Shown here piece after piece: positions 49,246 to 62,341 of a stretch of DNA of 64,000 nt. The notes under the pieces were generated by a model. It did not search any database. It saw nothing but the letters and a program-made list of their open reading frames with translations, and was not told the origin of the DNA. The DNA is from Eopsaltria australis. Its lineage: Eukaryota; Chordata; Aves; Passeriformes; Petroicidae. Numbering within the stretch: position 1 is the first letter of the stretch; each line of letters opens with the position of its first letter. Both the position numbers and the translations under genes were made by a program. The stretch covers positions 3,472,001 to 3,536,000 of the forward strand of contig JAVTVJ010000033.1 in NCBI GenBank assembly GCA_034509425.1, given 5' to 3'.

Positions 49246-49330
49246 TTTATGAACACCTGAGGGGAGGGTACAGAGAGGATGGAGCCAGGCCCTTTTCAGT
49301 GGTGCCAGGTGACAGGACCAGAAGGAAAAC
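49246..49330 (+). mobile_element. Outer CR1 LINE, 3' part after the nested insertion
   Basis: 'tttatgaacacctgagggga', 'gaggatggagccaggccctt' and 'ttcagtggtgccaggtgaca' continue the element interrupted at 48650. Sequence after about 49330 is no longer clearly CR1, and the element's own 3' terminus is missing or decayed. Confidence 0.8.
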
Positions 49331-49390
49331 CAGAAATTTCCATATTGTTTCTAGTGTTGACTTGGATAGAGAGAAGGATGGGAAAAGATA

Positions 49391-49432
49391 GGGTGGGGCA
49401 GGGTGAGGTGGGGTGGAGCAGGGTGTGCAGGG
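49391..49432 (+). repeat. G-rich 10-bp minisatellite with G-quadruplex potential
   Basis: Four adjacent 10-bp units begin GGGTG: gggtggggca, gggtgaggtg, gggtggagca, gggtgtgcag. G runs at 49391-49393, 49395-49398, 49401-49403 and 49410-49413 have loops of 1, 2 and 6 bases, which fits the usual G-quadruplex rule on the plus strand. It lies about 60 bp after the outer CR1 remnant. Confidence 0.85.
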
Positions 49433-50087
49433 AATAGAATTGAGAGCAGAGCAGAAATAGAAGCAACAAAAATTGTTAAAAACTGTCGAACCCCCTTACT
49501 AACTTGCTTTTTCACTTGGCATATTAGGTATATTGCATTTGTCATCATTCAGCAGGTATCTTTACTGGTGATTAAGCAGGTTCAGTTTCAGATTCTACAT
49601 GATACTCATCTAGGTGTACTCCCTAACCTGTGATAACCTTAAAGACAGTTGTGGGTTTTCAGATTATATATAATGGGAATGATTTTCCTAATTACTTCTA
49701 GGCGGATATATACATACCTTTGTATGAACAGTGCAGCGTCATGAAGATGTAGTCAGTTGGAATGAAAAAAAGGGTAGAAACTAGTTATACCAAATTTTCT
49801 GTTGTGAGGTAGACTAGTTTATAAATAGTATTGAAATGAAAGAAAACACTGAGTTAGTAAAAAACCAAAGTATCTGGAAATTCTTGTAAATTCAATCCTA
49901 TAATTCTGTCCACAGAAAAATATTAATCAGTATTTTTTTTCTTGGTTTTACTTTTTATCTGCCGGAAAAGAATGGCTTTCAGAACTTTAGTCCAGTCTTT
50001 CTTCTGAAACCTCTGTTTAATAGTACACATGTAAAATCTTCATGCCATGACTTAAATTAGAATTTTGCTCCTATCTAGGGGGTATTT

Positions 50088-50104
50088 AAAAAAAAAAAAA
50101 AAAA
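50088..50104. repeat. Poly-A run, 17 bases
   Basis: A simple A run without a recognisable retroposed body upstream. The rest of 49440-51050 is AT-rich with no recognisable feature. Confidence 0.8.
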
Positions 50105-51054
50105 GATGCCACATACATGTAATAGGTTCTGCTAAAGTACCATGAACCGTAAATGCTACCAAGGTTTGATGAAGTAAATAAAGATTTTACACTAGACTGT
50201 ATAAACTAACTTACTTTTTTTTTGTCAATATCATTCCATGCAAAAAAAACCCAACCATAAAGTAAGTCATTTTGATACAAGAAAATCTGTCACAAGAATT
50301 TATAGTGCTGCTACATTTCAATCTGCTCAGGAGTTAGCAATTTACAATCTTTTGATCTACAGAAACCAGCCTGGCACAGATCAAAACAACTAAAGAAGAA
50401 CTGCAGGGTACGAAAATATTCCTTGTAGGAATTAATCTAATAAAGAAGATACATCATAGAGCTTTATTAAATATTGTAATAAAATCTTTAGATATGTGAA
50501 AGACAAATCCCAAGGGTAATACAATCTGCAATAGTAGAAAGCAAACTAAAACGAATAGTGCTTTACGTTTCCAGCTCAAAACCTTTGCATTTACAAAAAT
50601 AAAAACTTATTTTAAGATCTGGATCTTTATAAACAGGTACATCAGGGATCATATTTAGATTATAATCTCTGCTAATATAAAAACTATCATTTATTCTTAA
50701 ATTATTTATGTACAGTAAGGATCTATAGCTTCATCTTTGAGTGTACATCTACATTATATGCAAAAGGTGTGTGTCTACCTTGCTCACAGCCTCTCCGGAT
50801 CAGACAGACTGTGTTCTACCACCTGAGATACCCCATATATTGTTTAATTTAGTGCATAAATTAAAGTATTTCTTTTTTTTGTAGGATGGAAGGTCATTTC
50901 AAGTTTCATCGTTCTATCAGGAAAACAGGAAAACACACTGTGTCATAAAGGATATTTGAACACACCAAGAATGTTTCAACACTGTTTGAGCACTGAATAA
51001 TTGGAAGGAGACAAATTATTTGCAGTTTTACTCGTGGTTCTTAATGAGTGTTTG

Positions 51055-52110
51055 TGTAAAGATGGGTGGGGGTGAAATTAGAGGACACTGGGAAGTTGCA
51101 TTCTCATCTTAACAAAAGTTATAACAGTATGGAAATTACAGGGTGAAACGCAGGTACTACTCCCTGGATAGAATGTGATTGGCATACCTGAAACTTATGC
51201 CACGATGATTCCCCATGCACCCAATCTGCATCCTTAAGCATATATGAAGGGGAAGAAACGGAGGGTGGAGTGCGCTTCAGGATCTGGTGGAATCCTTGAA
51301 GGAAGGGGAAGTTGATGGTGCTTTGTAGCTGATAAAACTAGTGGCAGACTTCAACTGTGTTGCTGAAGCAGCAACTGTGGAGAAAACACTCTCCTCGGAT
51401 GAGCTCATTACAACCTAATTGTAACTAACTCACACCTCCATCCCAAAGTTACCCACCCCCAAGGTGTGGTGACCTCTTAACGAGGAAGTGTCTATATTTT
51501 ATTGACTGTACATTTAATAGTGAAACGAGAGAATTTTGCACCAATCAGTAACAAAGGTAGGTATGAACAGAGTCACTCAAGTTCCACCTAAACATACAGA
51601 AATAGCATAAAATGAATTTAGGAATGAGAAGAAGTTAGGGAAGACTTCATCATAACTTCTGGGACCAGTTAACAAGCTGAAGCTGTCTTCTTCATAAACA
51701 ATTCTATTGAGTAAGATCCATACTCTATATGCACTGATTGATTATCTCAAGCTGACTTTGACTGGTGACTAGAGCTCGTCTGTGTATTGCTTTGAATACA
51801 TTTTTGCAGTCCTATACTATCACCAGCAATCCTTGAACCTTAACCTGCCACAGTTTTCTGTTATTATTGTGTACAATAAGGACTGTTATTATGTAGACTG
51901 TTAGTGTTAGTCCTTCAAGGATACTGGCAGTCACCAGCAGCAGACAACAGACTCGAATATAAGTGTGGAGACCTGGGAAGGAGTCTGTCTTGAGCTGTTG
52001 CCTTGTGACCCTGAACAAGTCAGTTGGACCTCCCTCCAAACCAGCATGCTGCTCAGTGGAATGTCCTCGTAATGGGTTGGGCACAAGGGTCTTAGCTTTC
52101 CAAAACAAGT
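51055..52110 (+). mobile_element. Probable decayed LTR or ERV-derived block
   Basis: This kilobase is GC-richer than its flanks and has LTR-like features. A TG start (tgtaaagatgggtggggg, 51055) is preceded by GTTTG. A polyadenylation-like AATACA occurs at 51795-51800, and 'ccttaacctgccaca' ends in CA at 51852, followed by GTTTT, a 4/5 match to the 5-mer before the start. A further GC-rich section runs to about 52110, so the true edge is uncertain. I do not recognise the family with certainty and see no viral protein. It could instead be an unusual unique GC-rich segment. Confidence 0.4.
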
Positions 52111-55100
52111 AGACTCATATGATATCTTTGCAATAGCCTTATTGAAAACCTTCTTAATTTCATATATAGGAAGATTTTACTGAATTTGGGATTGGTTGAT
52201 TTTTTTTTCATTACTATTGCCCAAGACAGAAGAGATCATACTTTTTATTCATGGTTCAGAGTGTTCATGTGTTAAGATACTGTGACTATGGACAACAATA
52301 GATTAATTTTGCATGTCATTCATATCTACCTAAAGCAGAGTGGAATTGTACTCTGCTGAAAACTGTTGCTGTCTTGTTACAAAAAAGAATAAACACATTT
52401 AGCTCAGCTCCAGGGGCAGATGTCCATCTACCTATAATCTATTTCCTAGGTGAAATCAGTCTTATTCCCTGCCTTTTAATCTAATTTTAAATAAATGTGT
52501 ATCTTTATTCAATGCAATTGAGTGTAGGCATTTAAATGAGATATAAAAATATGCATGTTTTCATTTTGTGTTCTTTCTACAGTACAAAATAAAAAACTAT
52601 AGAAACATTTTAAGATCACTGAACATAGAAGACACATAAGAGTGACAAGCTTCCTAAGTCAGTTACTTCTTTGAGTGTCTAAAATTTGCTAGCATGAATT
52701 AGAGTGATATAAAAACCTAGTGAGGATTTCAGAACAGCTTATTTGCAACTCAGTCACTTAAGTCCGTTCAAAACATACAGGATATGTCTTTGGATGGGAT
52801 TTATCTGGCCAGTTGAATATGTATATTCTTTAGTCACACAAGAACTAATCACTCTTTTCTCCCTTTAGAGATTCTTTCACCGTAAAATTCATATCGTTGG
52901 GATGTAAATTTCCACTATAAAATATACTAAATATATTTTTAAAATGCATTTATTTTCTAAAAAATTATAGAAGGAATAAAGGAAACTAACTTTGGTGTAC
53001 ATACTTGTCAGATATATATAAGCCTTATGTCCAAGGCTTTTTCAATGACTTTTCAGTGACCAAAAAGACTGTTGGGCAGCAAAAATAGCTTTTTAGCAAA
53101 GGTAAGCATGTGACAAAGAAGAATATCAAATAACAATCTTTGTCAGTGTAATGGTATACATTTCAACCAGGTATGCTTAGGAAGCTGTCTCCTCAAATTG
53201 AATATTGTTTTTCATAAGGATTTCTAACTCCTCATATTCACCACATTCACCAAGGGTTGTGACAACCTGACCTAACTCTATTTAACACAGTAATTGATAT
53301 TTTTATTTTATGGTCCAGAATGATAAAAGTTAAAAATTAAGTCTTAAAAAATATTCTGATAACAAGCTAATAAAAAGGTTTCATTGAGGAATAATTCCCT
53401 TAACTTAATGTATATGCATTACAACTACTTGTACACAGTATAATTTTCAGCATTGGTCCACTATCCTTGGAGGGAAAATAAGCCTGGATATTTTTAAAAT
53501 ATTGATATTCACTGCATCAAGCACTTCTGTAATAATCTGGTATTCAAATAATATTCAATATATTAATTTTTATTTAAAATGATAGAATAAATCTGATTTA
53601 GGATTAAAACTTATTAGAAACCAGAAGGGAATAAATTATACACAGATTTTTCAAAAATAAGCACTGCAATTTATCCTGTGTGTCAATTTAGAAAATATTT
53701 GTTTTCCTGAGTAGTCTGGTTTTGATAAGGAAACTAATATTACACTGCAGGAATCATCTCAACAGTCTCTCTCAAATGTATGTTAAAATATACATATATT
53801 TCTGTTTGATTGCTATTTAAATCACCATCTATTCAACAATCTGCCTCTGGAAGTAAACACCACTTCCAGATACAGACCTTGTGCTGGAAGGCCCAGTATC
53901 ATTTGGCATTTTGAAGTACAAAACCCCAGGCTTCCTGATGCTCTGGATCTTATCCAAGTTTACATGGTATTCTGTGAAAATGAAAGATTTAGTTATTTTA
54001 GGAGACTGAAATGCAGTAATTTTTGTTTTTCCTTTTGAAATGAAGTTTTCTGTCTTGGTTATTTGAAGCATTATCTGATAAGCTTCACATATTTTACTAA
54101 AGATTCTTGCTCTTCTTGAAAGTACATATGTCAGACTTTCTGTTTTCTGGAGAATGAGGACATTCATTTAGCTGTGGAGTTCCTATTGTCTTACCTGCTA
54201 CATTCAGCAATGTCAGAAACATTGAGGATTTGCCTTTTTCTTTTTTTTGCTCCCTGTAACAATTCTACAATCCTTGTCTTGAACTACAGGATCTAGTGCT
54301 CCAGTTTTAAATAGTGAAGTGAGTCATGCCCAGTCCTGTATCCATAAAAGTGATTTTCTCTTATACAAGTACTTTTTCCTCATGTGCATAACCAGGTCAG
54401 GTAAATTCTACACCGTGGGGCCAATTTCTAACTTAAATATTCTGGTATCACTCCAGTTGATATAATTGAGAGTGGCACACACATATCCTCCAGCATGGGA
54501 GAAATTTCCTTACTTTTTAAATCTACAGTTGAGAGAGTCAAAATTGTAATATCCAGGGATGTGTTCAGACAAGCACATTCAATAGAAAATATTTGCATTC
54601 TTTTAAAAAAGGGGTTGTCATTTTTGTTTTTGTTGTTGCTGTGGAATGATTATTTAACTTCGGTCCCTGGTGTATCATTCTTCCTCACTCCTTCAAAGGC
54701 TAACTTCATGTATCACAATTTACATAAATGTTACATTTTAGCAGGACAAGTACTAAATGATACTTTTCAAATTACAGTAATATATTGTATGAACCAATGT
54801 GTTTTATTTCTTATTAACAGAATGGAAATAAGAATTAAGTAGAATCGCTTGACTGATTTCTTTGCTTTCCTCCTTATAACAACCAATGTACATATGAAAA
54901 TATCCTGTTTAAGTTATTCTGAGATTTTTTGTTATACATCTAAAATCATATCCAGATTTGATGGTTTGGATATCAGTTGATGCAAAGTATCAGATGCAAA
55001 TCACAATTTATCTTCAGATCCAAAAATATGTGAAAGTAATTATTAGGCAGAGAAGAGATTCACAGACTTAATTATTCAAAGAGCATACTCTTCTTCCATA

Positions 55101-57264
55101 GGTTTACATATGCTGTAAAAGGGGATAGCAGTGGCTTTAATTTAAAACCAAATTTTGAGCCAACTCTAATGAAGACGATCTTTCTGCCTTTGTTCCTTTC
55201 AATGTTTCTGTACTAGTACAATACTTTTGCATATTCAGTTACAGGAAAGGAATAAAAAAGCTTTAAGATTCAGGAACTGACACAAGTGGGCACTCTTAAT
55301 CCATGGTACTTTGGAAAACAATTATTCTGAGAAAAAAAAGTAGAGAGGCAGAAATTAATATCACAGGAAAGAAATACTGTGGGTAAATACTAAAGAGTGA
55401 TATATTGCTTTGTGTTAAAACACAGGAGTCCAAGCAAGTGAAAAGTTAGTTTATCTACCACTTTCTTCATAATGGTTCATTATGCACATGTTGATGTGAA
55501 TAGTTTTGACTGTATATCAATATTAGAAGAAGACTAAGTTGAGAGGAGGGAGCAACTGGGTAACTTCTGAGACAGGAAATAAATGAGAAAAAAGATACTG
55601 TAACCTGTTATGCCAGGACCTTCCTTCCACTTGATGATGTCCTTACATAGGGTAGGATAAGAAAAGATTCTGTGGCTTTGTGGAGCACAATATTGATATT
55701 TGAGACTGCCAGTGATGACTTCTTCATCCTTAACTGTTTTTTAAAACCTTCACAAGTAACTTTCAGTCAGTTCTTTATACTTTTATACAGATTTTTGTTA
55801 TTTTCAGGATATTTATCTGTTCTGGGAAGATTCTTCTCAATGTAACAAGCAGAGAAACAGAATAATGTTTACCTTACGCTAGCCTTGCTGGACATCCAAT
55901 AAGTGCAAGACCGTAATATTTAACAGCAACACAGAACATTTGGGATTATTTATTGTATTTATCAACTATAGATAGAAGGTTGAAAGCACTAAGGCTCAAA
56001 GGACTAGCTTTAAGGTAAACGTGAGGAATAAATGGGATGTGTATGACATCACCATATAGTCTCAAAAGGGCATCTAACATTATCAAGAGAAGAAAATGTC
56101 TCTATTCCTCGTCATAAAGGGCAACTGATTTAATCCTTATGTAATATTAGGTAGAACTTTAGTCCAAGCTGAGTTCTTAATTTTTCATTAATACTTTTGA
56201 TTACAGCTGTCTTGATAAGCTCCACCTTTTATGATGATATCACTGTTGGCTGAAGACTGACAAATTATCCAGAATAAAGTAGTCAGATTCTAACTCAGTA
56301 GTCCACTGTCAACAGGATATATGGCATTTGAAAGACGTGTTAACAATGATAGACCAGTGAGAGCCCATTGAAAATATTAATCTGGAAAAAAGTGAGCTCC
56401 AAATAACAATGAATTATCTGTGTAAGAAAGGTAAGGAAAGAAGCAGGTCCACAGACCCCACTGACAGGAAAGATTTGAAAGATGGTCTTCTTTTGTAAAG
56501 AGGAGAGCAGACAGTGGGACCCAGAAAGAACTTCGAGGAGATGGGATGAGCTGACAGTGACTCTATGCTCTGCAAAAAGGGATGATGCTCTTCCCCAAGG
56601 CTTCTGCTCAGGCCTCCTCTGTCTTCTCCTAGCCTGCCCACACACTACATCATTCCAATTTATTAATTTGGCAGAAAGTTAATCCAACAAGTGAAACAGA
56701 AAACAGTTTTCTGACAGTCTTGTGAACTGATTGAACTTGCAATATCATTAACCAAATGCCAGTCCCACCGAAAGAGAAGGAGGGAAACAAGTTTCCCATG
56801 AATTTTGAAGGTTAGGAAGACATAGAGAGGGGGAGATCCTTCCTTAGCAGTGGAAAAATATATTAACTTGACTTAAGCATCTTGATAAAAGCAATAGAAT
56901 GAGAGCAAGGGGAAGAACCATTAAAAGGTTCCACTTCCCATTTTAATGTCCCTACAAAAATCTTGAATAATCATAGTTTAAAATTAAGAAATTTGTCTAC
57001 AGAATTCCTTCACTATATTTATGCTTCTTCCCTTCCTAGGATGTAAAGATTCTTTAATGTCTTCTCCAAGACAGCTTCAGACATTGTTTATAGGTTTGGA
57101 ATAGGAATCTAATCTCTATCCCAAAGTATGCTGAAATTCAGCCTTTATCTGTCATTTTGTTTAGACTTTACTTAAGCCTATGATATTGTATCATCCTTTA
57201 ACAAATTATTTTACTTATTCTGGATAATAAGAGAGATATGAATCTACTGAATAGAGGCCAGTAA
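52111..57264. other. AT-rich non-coding DNA, no sure gene
   Basis: The 112-codon minus-strand frame at 53829-54167 and the 115-codon plus-strand frame at 54495-54842 are the longest; neither matches a family I know. The first has a polar, Ser/Gly/Lys-containing C-terminal part (SSTRSVSGSGVYFQRQIVE) that is less AT-driven than usual. A GC-richer patch lies at about 56400-56650. No CR1 or LTR is visible. Confidence 0.45.
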
Positions 57265-57708
57265 TAGGCCATGGAGACAAATAAGGGAGTGGAGCTCCTC
57301 AAATATGAGGAAAGGCTGAGAGAAGCAGGTCTGCTTGTCTTGGAGAAGAGCAGCCCTGAAGGGATGAAATGCAAGTATGTAAATATCTGATGGGAGGGTG
57401 TGAAGAGGACAGAGACAGACTCTTCTCAGTGGTGGCCAGTGACAGAACCAGAGGCAACAGGTACAAACTGAAAAACAGGAGGCTGTGCCTGAACTGCAGG
57501 AAACACTTTTTCAGTGTAGGGATGACTGAGAGGTGAGGCAAGTTGCCCAGGGGTGCTGGGGAGTTTTCTTCCTTGAAGATATTCAAATGTTGCCTGCACG
57601 TGGTCCCTGGAAAACTGCTCTAGGTGACCTCCTTTGAGCCAGGGTGTTGAATAAGATGACCTCCAGAGGTGCCTTCCAACCTTAACCCTTCTGTAATTCT
57701 GTGATTCT
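57265..57708 (+). mobile_element. CR1 LINE 3' end
   Basis: Plus-strand CR1: 'aatatgaggaaaggctgaga', 'cttctcagtggtggccagtg', 'ggaggctgtgcctgaactgc', 'tgacctccagaggtgccttc', and a tail 'ctgtaattctgtgattctc' with two ATTCTGTG-like octamers. Same subfamily as the outer copy at 48485-49330. The coding part is limited to the last few dozen codons and is broken. Confidence 0.93.
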
Positions 57709-60400
57709 CAGAATTATTCAGCTACATTTATATAGTAGAGATGAGCATAAAATTCACAATTCTCTAAAAGAGTGATTTTGAAAGGATTTACTGCTGCTTT
57801 TAATGAGAGGCATACATTACATAGAACACTTTGAATGAAGGTTGATACTGTAAAAGAACATGCCAGCACATATAACTATTACTGCTATTGTTGTAGAAAA
57901 TGCTAATCCCATTGAATCTTTTCAGCTTAAAAAAATGCAGTAGAAAATTAGTTTTGCATGGGTGTTTTCTTGCTTTCTTGCAATTAGAACATTGCCTTGA
58001 TTAACTGATCAAAAATACCATAATGAAAATAAGAATTCTCTGGTTTGCTTTATACCAAGGGAATTTGGACTGGTATAAAATAGATTACATTATGTAAATG
58101 AACTGCTGTGCAATAATCCTGCTTAATTAAATTTGTAACTATAAAATATAATTGTTTAAATAAGTACATCTACCTATTATTAAGTATTGATTATAAAATA
58201 ACATCAATAAAATTTCACCTCTAAAAATCTGAACATTTTATTCTTTGATATACTGTAGCATTTTTCTTTTTTTCACCTAATTTTTTCATACAGTAGAAAT
58301 TTCCTTGTTGGTCATGTGGAAAAGCTTTGCTGAAGTTTTATTTATGTTACATTTTGGGAGGAAGGCAATTGGTTAGATTTAAATGAGGCAGGTAGATACA
58401 CAGTTAAAACTTTGTGAAGACCTATTGACTTCTCTCTCACAGCGTCACCTAAAGAAATGGAGATTTATTGAAAAAATATTAAAAGTTTATTCTGCATACT
58501 GGAATAAAGCTAGAATTTATGCATTCTGCATTTTTTCTAATAAGGAAGTTCCTTTGTGCTACCCTGAATTTCCAATTTTTTTCCATACTGAATAAGTAGA
58601 CAAGAAAATTACACATTAATTAAGATATTCCCATGTTGACTCTCTCGTACTGTTGCAGTCTTTTTATAGGCTGCTTCTTCAATTACCTTCTGGGATGTTT
58701 CTTATTTAGATGGGATCCTGCAGGGCTCACTGCCGAGATTGTTTGGCTCTGCAGAAATTCATATCATCTTTAAAAACCAACTATTTAGGTTCACTTTTTC
58801 TAGCAAACAAAGGACGTAGAAGACGAGGGCTTGTACCTAGCTAGATCCTAACACAGTATGCTTGAACTCAGAATCACTCCAGTTACTCTAGGCTAGACAC
58901 AACATTAAATGAGTTTCTAAGTGAAATGCTGTTATCTGCTCTTCTTGGTATAGGGTTTCAGAAATGTGGCTTCAAGGAGCTTCCAGAAAGCTCTATCAAA
59001 AGTCAGGAGGAATTAACTTCCTGTCTATTGATTCAGGTTTGACATTATCCTAATTCATGAAAGGATGTAATTTAACTAGTTATTGAAAATGGTCTGCCCT
59101 GCCTGCTGCAATCTGTATCACAAGTTCCAATTACATTTAACAGTGACTTGATTTTCTGGATAATTTTTTTTCTGGGAGAAACAAGGTCTTTGCTATTAAA
59201 AGGTTTTTACCATTGGTACTTGTGCCATGCAATTGAGTTCTGAACCAACTATCAGTGTCCAAGAAATAGTTACAAATAATTCTATGACATACATAATCAA
59301 TATTTACATCCATAAAAATTCTTATTTCTGTATTTCTTTAAAATATTGAAAATGCTTTTAAGTTGTCATATTACTTAGTGATTTATGGTTTTTAGGAAAG
59401 CCTCAATGTCAGTGCAAAAGATTGCTTTTCAGTACTTCAATTCCTTTTGTTTCACTTGCTAATTGATTTATCAGAATATCCTTAATTTTTATTAGTTTTT
59501 AGTATGGCATTTTAAGACTGTATTCCTTTCGAATACAGTTGATTTATCCCTTGCAATGTATCATGCAGAGGTTTCAGTCCACTTTGCCATTGTGTAGGTG
59601 GTTGGGTTTTTTGGTAAATCCACCTTAGTATTTAAAAAATTGTATTTGTTAACTCGCTTTTCAGACACCACATTGTAATACATTACTTGAGTTATTTGTC
59701 CAAACATTCTGAAAAATGCTGTTAGTTTTTGGGTTTGTTTTAAACTGAGTTTGCAGTACACCTGTGAATTGCTAGTTTCACATGATGAATACAAGGAGAG
59801 CCAGCTATAAAAATAATTTCAGAAAATTCTGAGTGTAAAGCTTGGTCCCATTAAAATTAACTTAATTTTTATCCTTTTGCTTTTGACTTTTAAATTTTAA
59901 TTTTAATTCCAAGTGATTATGTTCTGGGTGTTTGCTGTTGTCTTGACATTGTAATACATTGCATCACTGAGAAAATTATAACCCTGTAAACAAAACCAAA
60001 ACATTAAAAAACCCCAAAAAACCTGTTAATGTAATTTGCATAAGTATGAAGAAAAATCATCAAATAAAAGTCTAACATTAAATTCAGGCTTGGTTTCCCA
60101 AAACACATCAACTTTTCATTGCTTTGATTATCACTGAACTCCAGGATGGTACAAAACTGACTTGTATATATTAGCACACAGGCATTGATTAACTTAACTA
60201 ATACCCACACTGAGCACTACTAAACTGCTTAGGCAATCCATTAGAACTTTTTTCCATTTTCTGACATTATAGATTTTTTGCATAAAAATAAAATAAATTA
60301 CTCCCAGTCCTCACCAGTAAAACAATTCTAGTTGAATTATAGGCCAATTTCTACATAAGGAATCATTACACTGACATTTAAACAAATTTTTTCTTTTTCT

Positions 60401-60433
60401 TTTTGTTTGTTTGTTTGTTTGTCTGTTTTGTTT
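60401..60433. repeat. (TTTG)n microsatellite
   Basis: About five perfect TTTG units, with a degenerate unit at each end, preceded by a T-rich stretch. Confidence 0.9.
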
Positions 60434-60720
60434 ATGAGACTGTCTATTCTTTGTCTTGTGAAGGTTGTTTAGATATATTTCTTAGTTTTTCCCGTAAGAT
60501 ACGAATTTAAGAGAATAGTCCAGCGCAGCCAAAATATTTAAGGATTTCTTGTTTATTACTGAAAATAAAGACTAAATTGATTATTTGATGAAATCAAATA
60601 CCTAATCAGATTAGAAATTTCTTACTTAGCCAATTAAATCTAATATTAAATTAGCTACATATTTTCCTCGTCCTATTTTCATTCCATAACATGCATCTCA
60701 CTTCAGTATTCTTGGTTATT

Positions 60721-60815
60721 TGAGAGGGGTTAGTTTGTTGGGGATTTTTTGTATGTTTGCTTGGGGGGTTTTGTGGGGGTTTTTTTATTTGTTTGAGAGG
60801 TTTCTTTTTCTTTTT
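60721..60815 (+). repeat. T/G-rich tract with four long G runs
   Basis: The plus strand is almost only T and G. G runs of four to six bases occur at about 60726, 60740, 60763 and 60774, with loops of 6-19 bases. A quadruplex is possible but less favoured than at 49391 because the loops are long. Confidence 0.7.
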
Positions 60816-62341
60816 TTATGCTTGCCATTCTCATCTATGAAGATTTTTTTGATTGATTTTATTTGAAGATGGAAAGATGCTTAAAATTAAGACTTTAGGG
60901 TAATAATCAGGAAACAGGACTTTCTGTGATCTGTTTTCTATAGTTACTTGATTCCGGGGTAAAATTCTGTTCTTAAGCTTATGCAGAAAAAATTCTGTGA
61001 TACAATAAATTCCATATGATGTTATGTGCTGAGTAAGTTAATGCAAGTCTGAATTAAATGTCTTCATTTCTGTGATATAGTTCAGAATAAGCATTTTATA
61101 TCCTTCTTAAGCTTAAAAACATCTACAGTCCTAATAAAAGACCTTAGTAGTCATCCAGTTGCATGTACTCAAAATGTGTCATTATCATATTTCCCTAAAA
61201 CAATGTTAGCAAGGTATTCACTGGCTACACTGTATCCATTAGATACAATGGAACCACTGTCGGTGAGGTGGATGATTATATTGGCTTTTGCAGTTTTAGG
61301 AGGCATGTGAAAAATAAGAGTATCTTGCATACAAAAAGAAAAAGAAAGATTATTTTTGACAATAATTTAAGAACAAAACTCATGAATACACAGGAGATCC
61401 AATTCCATTCCTGATTCCACTGAAGTCAGAAGAACAGAGAATATCTGACAAATATGCAAAACAAAATGTAATTTTCTTTTGATATCCAATCTGATATTAA
61501 AGTGTAAGAGATATAAAATTTCAAAAATTTAAGTGAGATTTATTTCTAATTATGTGTCATCATTTTAATTGTACCAACATTAGATCCAATTCCAGTACAG
61601 TAGTGTCAGTTGACCATTTCCAGATCATTTACTGTCCTTTAATTTTCATGCTCTGTGCCCAAATTTCTGTGACTAAGAATTTTTCTTCCTCTTAATTGGG
61701 GCTACTTTTCTCATTGCTGCTTAGACTTCACAAAAATCTATGAATTGTGTCTGTAATTTCAACTTTTTTTCTTTTTACTTATCCAAGGTAACATATCCCT
61801 GAGAATAGCTACAGTTTCATAATTGCTCCCGATAGTCACTGAAGTACTGAATCATTGTCAGAAAGATATGGTGCAGTACCTAATCTATCTTTTCTTTTTT
61901 TTTTTTTTTAATAATATTTTTGGAAAGTAATTACTTTTGGTTCTATCATAGTTACTGTGTGTCTATGAGGATGGAGGCAAACCTTCTCCAACCTCCTTTC
62001 CTTACATTTCTAACTAGCTAATTTGGATCAGTATTGTGTTAGCTGATGAGAAACAAGAGTATTAGCTCAGATATTTCCTCCTGCCTTTTTATCTGAAAAG
62101 TGCTCTTCACTTTTTCCTCATTATTTCTTTGTAAGACAAGACAGAAAAATTCTTCAGTTCTAACATCTAAAATGTAGAGGGAATTATTGATCATTTGTAT
62201 GAGGCATTTGTAGTATTCAGAAAGAAGAAAAAGTTGTTTCAGGGCAGGCAGTTTTAAAGAAAGGTTATTTAAGTATGGTCACAAGAAGCTGTCACTATAA
62301 TTTTTGTTATAGAGCTAAACGTGACCTGTCCCAAACAGAGG

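Larger units (their letters stand above)
57709..62341. other. AT-rich non-coding DNA, no gene seen
   Basis: Only short frames occur. The tract holds a (TTTG)n run (60401-60433), a T/G-rich tract (60721-60815) and a 15-base T run (61895-61909). No mobile element is visible until 62342. Confidence 0.55.

Noticed and set aside
61141..61165. Possible CR1 tail fragment ('gaccttagtagtcatccagt')
   Set aside because: The similarity covers only about 20 bases and no neighbouring CR1 block follows.
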